This document shows, piece after piece, positions 14,774 to 20,750 of a DNA stretch of 26,532 bases. A program made the translations under genes and the position numbers. Under the pieces are notes generated by a model. That model did not search any database and was not told the origin of the DNA. It saw nothing but the letters and a program-made list of their open reading frames with translations. The stretch is from positions 1-26,532 of the IMG/VR virus record IMGVR_UViG_3300041585_000117, one strand, 5' to 3'. Origin of the DNA: a virus. How positions within the stretch are numbered: position 1 is the stretch's first letter; the number at the start of each line of letters is the position of its first letter.

Positions 14774-15439
14774 GTTTTTTCACTTTGTGCGCGAACATCG
14801 TCTTGAACTTGATGACATTCAAACGGGTATCCACCTGCGGCTCAGGACGATCGAGATAAGGCATGAAATCTTCTGGCGTGAATGCTTTGGCATTTTTTGA
14901 TCGGTTCGCGTTTGCGAAGGTTGCAGCGACTACGCCGCTGCGAAGGTCCGCCCGCATGTCCCCAAAGGGCTCGAGTTGGTAAAAGGCCATCCACTCGGTG
15001 AGCTCGTCCGACCCAATGCGCCCCAGCAGTTCACGAACTGGAAGTCCGAGTGCCAGAGCGAGTCTGAAAACGAATCGCCGGGTGGGATGAGCCTTTAGGC
15101 TTTTTTTGCGGCGTCGACCTGCTCTGCGCCTATGCCGTTGAGGCGCTGCGCAACAGAAAAGACGCGGTCAAGTGCGCGTGCACTTTTGCGCCCCAGCAGC
15201 GCAATCTCGCTGTCTTCAAATAAACGCTCGCCGCTTGCATCGCAAACGGTCAAGGCGACGAGCCTGGCGCGCACGTTTTCCATGCGGCCCTCTTTGGCAA
15301 TCAAACTGGTTTCAAAGGCATCACGATCGGTACCGCTCATGGTTCGCACGAACACATCGCCGCCCCATTCAGGAATGGTGATCGCTTCGCGGGGCAAGTC
15401 ATCTGCGGCCAAGATGGCGTCTTTGGTGAGAATAGTCAT
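14766..15439 (-). CDS. Tail assembly chaperone GT, made by -1 ribosomal frameshift
   Basis: A fusion of the G frame (15439 down to 15101) with the T frame (15101 down to 14766), about 224 residues. The two frames overlap at seven adenines, and reading back one base after AAA-AAA gives a continuous protein: S-L-K-A-H-P-T-R-R-F, then L-A-L-G-L-P-V-R-E-L-L, then T-E-W-M-A-F-Y-Q-L-E-P-F-G. This is the DUF4035/gpT-like sequence expected for a lambda-type GT chaperone, which binds the tape measure through T and the tube protein through G. The T frame has no start with a Shine-Dalgarno before its conserved residues: the ATG at 14990 would cut off the conserved L-G-L-P-V-R-E-L-L helix. It lies between the tube and tape measure genes, as in lambda. 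Confidence 0.85.
15095..15439 (-). CDS. Tail assembly chaperone G
   Basis: A 114-residue protein, the unshifted product of the G/GT pair. It contains I-P-E-W-G-G-D-V-F-V-R near residues 22-32 and M-S-G-T-D-R-D-A-F-E, typical of the small chaperone that precedes tape measure genes in HK97/lambda-like phages. The C-terminus ends A-A-K-K-A directly on the slippery A7 run. The open frame extends to 15535 but overlaps the tube gene. The ATG at 15439, 4 bp after the tube protein's stop, matches the family N-terminus. Most ribosomes should end here, so G is made in excess over GT. Confidence 0.9.
   Translation of the reverse strand: MTILTKDAILAADDLPREAITIPEWGGDVFVRTMSGTDRDAFETSLIAKEGRMENVRARLVALTVCDASGERLFEDSEIALLGRKSARALDRVFSVAQRLNGIGAEQVDAAKKA
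15101..15107 (-). other. -1 frameshift slippery site A AAA AAA G with downstream hairpin
   Basis: Seven adenines on the minus strand, read GCA-AAA-AAA-GCC-TAA in the G frame, so the stop is the second codon after the site. Slipping back one base opens the T frame (AGC-CTA-AAG). The next bases form AGCC-TAAA-GGCT, a small stem-loop that hides the G stop and may stimulate the shift. Position and frame match the lambda G-T shift, although the heptamer differs (lambda uses GGGAAAG). Confidence 0.8.
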
Positions 15440-15443
15440 GCGC

Positions 15444-15866
15444 TTAGCCTTCCGTGATGTCGCCGTCGATTTCAATCGTGACACTGGCTTCCACCACCGC
15501 ATCCACGCCGCCTTGGACGCTGAACTGCGTGACATAGCCGTAAAAGGTCCAAGTGGTCCAAGTGGCAGCCGGAGCGGTGTCGGTAAAGGTAATCTTGTAT
15601 TGCCGACGAGCGCGGTTTGAACGGTCCAAGCGCAAGCCCAGGTGCACCGTGTCGTCCGGGTCGAAGTGCAGGCTCAAAGACAGCTGGCCCTCATCGCGAA
15701 GACCGACTCGCTTTTCCTTAGCCGTCGAAGTCAGGTTGGTGACGTCAATGACCGATGCCTGGCCTCCGGGGCCTTGAAAGGAAACCACGTTCGGGATGGT
15801 TTCAAAAGCAGTGGCTCCAAAACGGGCAATGATGATGCCTTGGGCGGTGATGGCAGTACTTGGCAT
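15444..15866 (-). CDS. Major tail tube protein
   Basis: A 140-residue tail tube protein forming the stacked rings of the tail. Features: an N-terminal I-I-I-A-R-F-G-A strand, V-V-S-F-Q-G-P-G-G-Q-A-S-V-I-D-V-T-N-L near 27-45, a charged K-E-K-R-V-G-L-R-D-E-G loop (50-60) followed by L-S-L-S-L-H-F, and a C-terminal V-E-A-S-V-T-I-E-I-D-G strand. This is the compact tube form found in phiE125/HK97-like phages. The start has a strong GGAGGT 5 nt upstream of the ATG at 15866. The 76-base gap upstream is A-rich on the plus strand and shows no hairpin. The strong ribosome site fits a high-copy virion protein. Confidence 0.9.
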   Translation of the reverse strand: MPSTAITAQGIIIARFGATAFETIPNVVSFQGPGGQASVIDVTNLTSTAKEKRVGLRDEGQLSLSLHFDPDDTVHLGLRLDRSNRARRQYKITFTDTAPAATWTTWTFYGYVTQFSVQGGVDAVVEASVTIEIDGDITEG

Positions 15867-15942
15867 GAATGACCTCCAAAAAAACTACAAAAATGAAAAA
15901 CTGAAGAGAAAAACTAAAGATAAAAAACCGCACCCCTTGCGA

Positions 15943-16278
15943 CTAGCGGTAGTAAGTGAAGTCCACACAAACGCGATAAATCCGGGCTTGTTCGTCAAAT
16001 TCGGTCAAGCCCATACGCACATCGGCCACCGTGTGTATGTCTGCCAGCACGGCAGCCAAGACCTGCTCTTGCAATTGCTCGCAGACCTCGAGCGATCGTG
16101 CATAGGCGTCGAGTTGGACGCGCGAGCGCCTCAAGGGACTGGGTCCATCCAACGAGATGACGCTTGACTGATCGACTGGCGTGTAGACCAGGGTCGGGTA
16201 CTGCGCGTCTGGTGGCGCGACTACCGCGTAGACCTCGCCTGCTGCCAAATGTTTGATGGCATCGAAGAAATCTTGCAT
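15943..16278 (-). CDS. Tail terminator/completion protein, DUF3168
   Basis: A 111-residue protein matching the DUF3168 pattern: an N-terminal helix, then G-E-V-Y-A-V-V-A-P-P-D-A-Q-Y-P-T-L-V-Y (14-32), S-L-D-G-P-S-P-L-R-R-S-R-V-Q-L-D-A-Y-A (42-60), a helix, and a final strand R-V-C-V-D-F. The family lies between HK97 gp10-like and tube genes and is thought to cap the tail tube for joining to the head. The ATG at 16278 follows the gp10 stop by 2 bp, with an AAGG site upstream. Synteny supports the role. Confidence 0.88.
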   Translation of the reverse strand: MQDFFDAIKHLAAGEVYAVVAPPDAQYPTLVYTPVDQSSVISLDGPSPLRRSRVQLDAYARSLEVCEQLQEQVLAAVLADIHTVADVRMGLTEFDEQARIYRVCVDFTYYR

Positions 16279-16280
16279 TG

Positions 16281-16769
16281 TTAGGACCTTTTGAGCGCAG
16301 TCGCTTCGATCTCGATTCGCTGGCGCAGGCGCTCCTTGATTGCATCGACCGCTTCACGGCGCCTGGACTCAAGCGCCGGTCGAAGAAAAGGTCTGGCTGC
16401 CATTTTTCGGGTGCCAAACTCCAAGAAGCGCCAATACCAAGCGTCTTGCGAGAGAGTTCCACGCTTGCCTTGTTTTTGGTACTTTTTGCCATGGCGCACC
16501 ATCACGTAAAACGTTTGACGGCCACCACTGGAAAGCTCCCGAATGTGCTTCATGATCACCGAACGTTTGAGCGTCCCAGGGGGCGGCTGCTTGGGCCCCA
16601 GAGACTGCGCAGCCTTAGGTGCCCGAGCCCGGGCTTCATCACGAATGACTTTTGCACCCGCGTAGACTGAAGCTCTCAGACCTCGGTTGGCAATGCGAAC
16701 GGGCAACTCCCTAAGCGCGCGATCGAGTTCAGCAAGGCCTTCGATGTGAACTGTTTGAGTCTTAGCCAT
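16281..16769 (-). CDS. HK97 gp10-like head-tail joining protein
   Basis: A 162-residue protein of the HK97 gp10 family. It contains E-G-L-A-E-L-D-R-A-L near residues 9-18, A-G-A-K-V-I-R-D-E-A-R-A-R-A-P (37-51) and the hallmark W-R-F-L-E-F-G-T-R-K-M-A-A-R-P-F-L-R-P-A near the C-terminus, followed by a basic helix. The family takes part in neck or tail completion. The open frame runs up to 16898, but the extension is Cys-rich, non-conserved and inside the preceding gene. The ATG at 16769 overlaps that gene's stop by 8 bp and has a GAGG site about 8 nt upstream. Confidence 0.92.
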   Translation of the reverse strand: MAKTQTVHIEGLAELDRALRELPVRIANRGLRASVYAGAKVIRDEARARAPKAAQSLGPKQPPPGTLKRSVIMKHIRELSSGGRQTFYVMVRHGKKYQKQGKRGTLSQDAWYWRFLEFGTRKMAARPFLRPALESRRREAVDAIKERLRQRIEIEATALKRS

Positions 16770-17112
16770 CCCGCAGTCCCTCGGTCGCGAGCAATATGAC
16801 CGCGACATTGGCCTCGTCATCATTGAGTGCGCCATGGATCGAAAAAACTCTTCCCCGATACAAAACCCGCATCTGAGCCACTTTTTTAGGGTCGTCAAAA
16901 GCAGGCTGGTACCTCACAGTGATCTGGTGGGTGACTTCAGCCGCAACACGATCAGCGATGCGCGCCTCACGGCCCGATATCGGCTGAATGTCTGCCCAGA
17001 GCGTTGCCAAATGCGCCCAAGCCTGCACAGGCGCACCAAGGGAGTCTTTGGTCACCGTAGGAATTTGAATCTGAATGCGGCGATTGAGCTGCCCTGCGCT
17101 GATCGCTGTCAT
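16762..17112 (-). CDS. Head-closure (head-tail joining) protein
   Basis: A 116-residue protein of the phage head-tail joining family (PF05521-like; HK97 gp7/SPP1 gp16 type). Typical features are an N-terminal L-N-R-R-I-Q-I-Q-I-P, A-W-A-H-L-A-T-L-W-A-D-I-Q-P-I-S-G-R-E (31-49), H-Q-I-T-V-R-Y near 62-68 and the Y-R-G-R-V-F-S-I-H-G strand (85-94). It forms the small beta-barrel ring that closes the neck. It overlaps the connector gene by ATGA and overlaps gp10 by 8 bp. Confidence 0.92.
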   Translation of the reverse strand: MTAISAGQLNRRIQIQIPTVTKDSLGAPVQAWAHLATLWADIQPISGREARIADRVAAEVTHQITVRYQPAFDDPKKVAQMRVLYRGRVFSIHGALNDDEANVAVILLATEGLRDG

Positions 17113-17732
17113 ATGACGCTCACCCGGTAACCATCCAGTAAACCATCCACGAATGGCAATGGGTCAATGCGCCCCCGGGAAAGCGTGGCCATTTCTTCTC
17201 GGTGGCTGTAAAGACTTCCCACGCGCAACTTGATCCAACTCTTGATCCCGGCAGGTACATCGCTTGCGGCTCCATAACCAGCATCAAATATCACGCTAAC
17301 CGAGCCGATCTGCGGCAAGGTAGGTGGCCAGATCTGACCAAACACCGGGGTGATGCGCGCAGGCTCACAAGCCGCGTCCACCGTATAGCTCGAAGCGGGC
17401 ATCGTTTGCAGCGCGCCACCCATGTCCAGGTAGTTGATGGCAATCACCGACTGCACTGGACATTTGGGCAGGAGGACAGCGTGCCCCGGCAAACTAAAGG
17501 ACTGACCCGCAGGAACGCCCATCAGACTGGGGCCGGGAAAGCTGTCTAAAACCATCTTCCAGCGGGCAGTCACAAACTGCCTGCCGGTCAAGGTTTCAGC
17601 CGCTTGCCTGGCCGCCGTGATGAGGGACGCAATGAGCGTGTCATCCTCGTCAAAATCCACCCGCAGATGGAGTTTGACTTCCCACAGGGACACCGGCTCC
17701 TCTGAAGATGGGGCGGCGAGTTGCAATGGCAT
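17109..17732 (-). CDS. Head-tail connector, phiE125 gp8-like
   Basis: A 207-residue head-tail adaptor of the phiE125 gp8/HK97 gp6-like group. The N-terminal helical part has V-S-L-W-E-V-K-L-H-L-R-V-D-F-D-E-D-D-T-L-I (14-34) and A-A-R-Q-A-A-E-T-L-T-G-R-Q-F (40-53). The middle is a beta insertion (C-P-V-Q-S-V-I-A-I-N-Y), and the C-terminus has G-I-K-S-W-I-K-L-R-V-G-S-L-Y-S-H-R-E, the helix found in this family. It forms the ring attached below the portal. The stop overlaps the next start and its own start abuts the previous stop. Confidence 0.9.
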   Translation of the reverse strand: MPLQLAAPSSEEPVSLWEVKLHLRVDFDEDDTLIASLITAARQAAETLTGRQFVTARWKMVLDSFPGPSLMGVPAGQSFSLPGHAVLLPKCPVQSVIAINYLDMGGALQTMPASSYTVDAACEPARITPVFGQIWPPTLPQIGSVSVIFDAGYGAASDVPAGIKSWIKLRVGSLYSHREEMATLSRGRIDPLPFVDGLLDGYRVSVI

Positions 17733-18179
17733 TTAGATCACCTGAACCACAGCAGCTTGATTGCCCACGTCTGCCGGTGCATAGCGGGGGTTGACCCCAA
17801 GCAGCTGGGCCGAGGTGACGCTGGCGGCTACGCCAACGGTCACTGTGGCGCGCACAAAACCAAAGCCGTTCACGGTGTCGAGCTCTTCTGGCTTGACGTT
17901 GACGAGCACCTGTTTGTTGTCACCCGTGGCTTTGACGATCTGGGTGATCGCTTTGCCGCCGATGTCTTTGGCACTGGTGCCCGCGCTGTCTACGGCCTGC
18001 TGCAGTTTGGCGTCCACCGTGGCCGAGGTGCCGAGCACGCCGGTTTGGATCACTGCGAGCAAGCCGTGGTGGTTGGCCCCCGAGATCCAGCCGGTGCTAA
18101 TCATGCCCACCGCTTGGGAGGCCGGATCGATGGTGGCGAGAATGGCGAGCATCTCGCTGGCTTTTGAGTTGGGAAACAT
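17733..18179 (-). CDS. Conserved phage structural protein downstream of capsid, function unknown
   Basis: A 148-residue protein of a type regularly found between the capsid and connector genes in HK97-like phages. Seen: I-D-P-A-S-Q near residue 17, a strand region with G-T-S-A-T-V-D-A-K-L-Q-Q-A, D-S-A-G-T-S-A-K-D-I-G-G-K-A-I-T, and V-N-V-K-P-E-E-L-D. It is beta-rich, with no membrane segment or signal. A strong AGGAG lies about 8 nt before the ATG at 18179, suggesting high expression. Decoration or neck protein is plausible, but no function is established to my knowledge. Confidence 0.8.
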   Translation of the reverse strand: MFPNSKASEMLAILATIDPASQAVGMISTGWISGANHHGLLAVIQTGVLGTSATVDAKLQQAVDSAGTSAKDIGGKAITQIVKATGDNKQVLVNVKPEELDTVNGFGFVRATVTVGVAASVTSAQLLGVNPRYAPADVGNQAAVVQVI

Positions 18180-18227
18180 GATTTTTCTCCTAGGTGCTTC
18201 GGGCTGGTTTTTGGGTGCGGGCGCGAA

Positions 18228-19589
18228 TCAACGCGCGCCAAGCTGGATGAAGGGCGAAAGCGTGGTGCTGCCCTTGGCCGGTGCTATTGGGGCGGCGATC
18301 TTGGATTGGCCGTCCATGCGGAAAGTGGTCCGAAACGCCGTCAGGTCTGCATCGAAGTACAGGTGCATGCTGGTCGCCGTCTGCATGCCGCCTGCCTTGG
18401 TGATGGTTTGGTAGTAGGACAAATCGACCAGCAACACATCGCCTTGGCTGGAGAAGGTGTTGGCGTGCTGGGAGACAAACACCGGGCGCCCCAGCAAGGT
18501 GCCGTAGGGCGAGACTTGAATCCCGCCGACATTGATGCCGGTGGGCAGGTAGATCGGGTAGTTGCCCAAGGTCAGGGTGAACAATGCTGGGAGCACGTCG
18601 TTGTTGACGATCCAGACCGCTTTGGCAAAGCTGCCCGGCGGCAAGCGGGCGATCATCTTGGCTAGGTTCTGCGCTTGCAGGGTTTGCGTTGCCTGGCCGC
18701 TTTCTTTGGCCACCGTCACCGTGGTGCTGGCACCCATGCAGCCGACCGGAACGCCGGTGCCGGAGCCGAACAATATGGACTCATTGGTTTTCCAGCGAAT
18801 GGAGGTGGCGATCTTGTCGGGCAAGTAGCTCGACAGCGCGTTGGAGTCGTCCAGCAACTCATCGGTTGCGGGCACCAAGGCCATCAACTTTTTAAGGCGC
18901 AGCGTGGCCAAGCCGAGCACCGGTTTACTGGCCACAGCAGAGCTCGCCTCACCTTGCCAGTAAGCCCGGATGCCATTGGTGCCCCAAGGGGTGGTCTCGT
19001 CTTTGGGAAACGCCATGGTGTTGCCACTGATCTCGACGTTGTCGGTCATCGGTAGGAGCGAGTCCTCACCCAGCGAGAGTTGAAAGATCTCCTGCGCAAA
19101 TTGGGGCGGCACTAAAAATCCGCCGTCTTGCGCCGAGCCTTCGCTACCAAAGCTGTTAGGCAGCGCAGCAGCGCGGCCTGTGCCGATCAACAAACGCTCG
19201 TCCAGCGCATTGCCGTGCTTTTGCGCTTGACAGACGTTTTGCAGAAAGTCACCCAGACTGTGAAAGCCGTGTTTCGGATCGAGCTCGCGGTTGTCGCTCA
19301 CCAACATACCGCTGTAGCCCGCACCTAAGCTCGAGCCTGAACCTGAACCTGAGCCTGAGCCCAAGCCTGAACCGAAATGCGTGCCCATCTGCACCTCTTC
19401 AGAAATCAAGGCCGACTCGCGATCAATCGCAGCTGAAGTCGCTTCGATTCGGCTTTTAAGGGCGTTGAATTTGATGACATCCTCGTCCGACAGATCACGG
19501 TTTTCTTGTGCCGCGATATCGGTCAAGGCCCGCGCCTCTTTGACAAGATCAGACTTGCGAGCTTGAAGCTCGCGTAATTGCTTACTCAT
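18228..19589 (-). CDS. Major capsid protein, HK97 fold
   Basis: A 453-residue HK97-type capsid protein. Residues 1-68 are a charged coiled-coil delta (scaffolding) domain. Residues 72-91 are a Gly-Ser linker. The mature shell domain follows, with G-G-F-L-V-P-P-Q (N-arm/E-loop region, near residue 156), T-L-R-L-K-K-L-M-A-L-V-P-A-T-D-E-L-L-D-D (spine-helix region) and a C-terminal A-F-R-T-T-F-R-M-D-G strand. The delta domain is probably removed by the S49 protease upstream, around the linker or just after it. The start has GGAG about 8 nt upstream. A terminator-like hairpin lies immediately before the ribosome site. Confidence 0.95.
   Translation of the reverse strand: MSKQLRELQARKSDLVKEARALTDIAAQENRDLSDEDVIKFNALKSRIEATSAAIDRESALISEEVQMGTHFGSGLGSGSGSGSGSSLGAGYSGMLVSDNRELDPKHGFHSLGDFLQNVCQAQKHGNALDERLLIGTGRAAALPNSFGSEGSAQDGGFLVPPQFAQEIFQLSLGEDSLLPMTDNVEISGNTMAFPKDETTPWGTNGIRAYWQGEASSAVASKPVLGLATLRLKKLMALVPATDELLDDSNALSSYLPDKIATSIRWKTNESILFGSGTGVPVGCMGASTTVTVAKESGQATQTLQAQNLAKMIARLPPGSFAKAVWIVNNDVLPALFTLTLGNYPIYLPTGINVGGIQVSPYGTLLGRPVFVSQHANTFSSQGDVLLVDLSYYQTITKAGGMQTATSMHLYFDADLTAFRTTFRMDGQSKIAAPIAPAKGSTTLSPFIQLGAR
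19317..19373. repeat. 6-bp repeat encoding the capsid Gly-Ser linker
   Basis: Plus-strand cctgaa/cctgag hexamers in tandem encode alternating Gly-Ser at capsid residues 73-91, between the delta domain and the shell domain. Low complexity and likely variable in length; it marks the expected protease-accessible junction. Confidence 0.75.
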
Positions 19590-19607
19590 TTGGGTTTCTC
19601 CAGACGT

Positions 19608-19629
19608 AAAAAAACCACCTCTTGGGTGG
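19608..19629 (-). terminator. Terminator-like hairpin just before the capsid gene
   Basis: On the minus strand CCACC-CAAGA-GGTGG is followed by seven T. The 5-bp GC-rich stem with a U-run fits a rho-independent terminator, but it lies 18 bases before the capsid start with no room for a promoter afterwards. It may therefore attenuate transcription, stabilise the processed capsid mRNA, or be read through by an antiterminator. Confidence 0.55.
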
Positions 19630-19633
19630 CGGG

Positions 19634-19682
19634 ATTAAACAGATTAAACAGATTAAACAGATTAGACAGATTGAGCAGATTG
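19634..19682. repeat. 9-bp tandem repeat in the protease-capsid gap
   Basis: About five units of attaaacag (three perfect copies, then attagacag and attgagcag) and a decayed partial copy. It lies in the 189-base gap between the S49 protease and capsid genes, next to the hairpin. It is AT-rich and could be a slippage product. The rest of the gap (19683-19778) shows no recognisable element. Confidence 0.85.
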
Positions 19683-19778
19683 AAAGATTGCGCAAGCAAG
19701 TCGCGCATAAGTGTTGCGACCTAAGGGTCGCCGTTCGGACTGGAGGCGTTCAACGGAGCGGCTCCTGGGCAGTCCAAA

Positions 19779-20750
19779 TTACAGAAAATCAAGTTCCGAC
19801 CGGGCTTGGCTCAAACGTGAGGTTTTGGGCTTGGCAGCAGGGCTGGACTTGACATTTAACTTAGCGTTCACGACTGCATCCTTTTGCATCTTGCTCAAGA
19901 CCTGATCAAAGCTGGCAATGCCGTCGACCATGTTTTGCGCCAAGGCAGCGTCTGCGCCCAACACCCGGCCTTGACCCATGCCTTCTCGGACCTGCGAGAT
20001 CGAGAGATTTCGACCCTTTGCGATGGCTTTGGTGAACGCCTGGAAGTAATCATCCACGCGGGATTTCATAAAACCCTGCGCTTCTTCGCTGAGCGGGGCG
20101 TAGGGATTGCCCTCCACCTTGAACTTGCCCGCTGAAATCAGCGTTGGCGTCACGCCCTCGGCAGCGAACGCCTGAGAGTAGTCAAAGTGCGCTTGCCACA
20201 CACCAATGGAGCCCACCTCGCCGCCAGCGGTGACATAGAACTCGCTGGCTTGGGAGCCAACCCAGTAAGCAGCAGAAGCTGCCAGACTGTTGGCGATGGC
20301 CACCACTGGCTTTTGTGCGCGGGCGCTCAAGATAGCGTCCCCCAGTTCAGCGACCCCGTACACGCTGCCGCCAGGGCTGTCTATGTCCAACAAGATCTGA
20401 CTGACCGCATCATCGGCAACGGCTTGTCTGAGCATTTGGGTCACCAACTGCGTGCTGACCATGCCGGGGCCGGAGACGTCATCGACCATGTTGCCCCGTT
20501 GGGTGATGACACCGTAAACAGGGATGACGGCAATGCCACCGCCGGAGATGGCTGCCGAGGTCTGCCTGCGGGTGTCGCGCAGCACGCGGTCGGTTTGGAC
20601 TTGAAACATCGCCGCGTCGCTTGCCGGAGACCCTTGCGACCAGCGCGAAACAACTGAGGCCAACGCACTCAAGCGCTCGGGCATCAAGGCCCAGGGGGTT
20701 GCCAGAAATTCGGCGACTAAAAGTTGGTTTTTCATAAGTTGGTTTTTCAT
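19779..20750 (-). CDS. S49 (SppA/SohB-type) head maturation protease
   Basis: A 323-residue Ser-Lys protease of the S49 family, the type used by lambda (gpC) for capsid maturation. Seen: I-A-V-I-P-V-Y-G-V-I (73-82), the ClpP/SppA strand L-D-I-D-S-P-G-G-S-V (121-130), the nucleophile region S-L-A-A-S-A-A-Y-W with S159 as the likely catalytic Ser, G-S-I-G-V (180-184), and A-G-K-F-K with K209 or K211 as the general base. The C-terminus ends in a short Lys/Ser-rich tail without a long scaffold domain, consistent with the capsid carrying its own delta domain. The open frame extends to 20828, but ATG 20750 overlaps the portal stop as ATGA. A perfect 15-bp duplication places a second in-frame ATG at 20735. 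Confidence 0.93.
   Translation of the reverse strand: MKNQLMKNQLLVAEFLATPWALMPERLSALASVVSRWSQGSPASDAAMFQVQTDRVLRDTRRQTSAAISGGGIAVIPVYGVITQRGNMVDDVSGPGMVSTQLVTQMLRQAVADDAVSQILLDIDSPGGSVYGVAELGDAILSARAQKPVVAIANSLAASAAYWVGSQASEFYVTAGGEVGSIGVWQAHFDYSQAFAAEGVTPTLISAGKFKVEGNPYAPLSEEAQGFMKSRVDDYFQAFTKAIAKGRNLSISQVREGMGQGRVLGADAALAQNMVDGIASFDQVLSKMQKDAVVNAKLNVKSSPAAKPKTSRLSQARSELDFL
20721..20750. repeat. 15-bp tandem duplication of the protease start
   Basis: Plus strand aagttggtttttcat occurs twice back to back (20721-20735 and 20736-20750). On the coding strand this gives M-K-N-Q-L twice, so the gene has two identical start contexts. Only the first overlaps the portal stop. Neither has a strong Shine-Dalgarno. 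Confidence 0.95.

Noticed and set aside
14766-14990. Stand-alone 74-aa gene before the tape measure
   Set aside because: It lacks the conserved N-terminal helix and a Shine-Dalgarno. It is the tail of the frameshifted GT protein.
19622-19852. Plus-strand frame with K-Q-I repeats in the protease-capsid gap
   Set aside because: The repeat arises from the non-coding 9-bp array, and the frame runs into the protease antisense.
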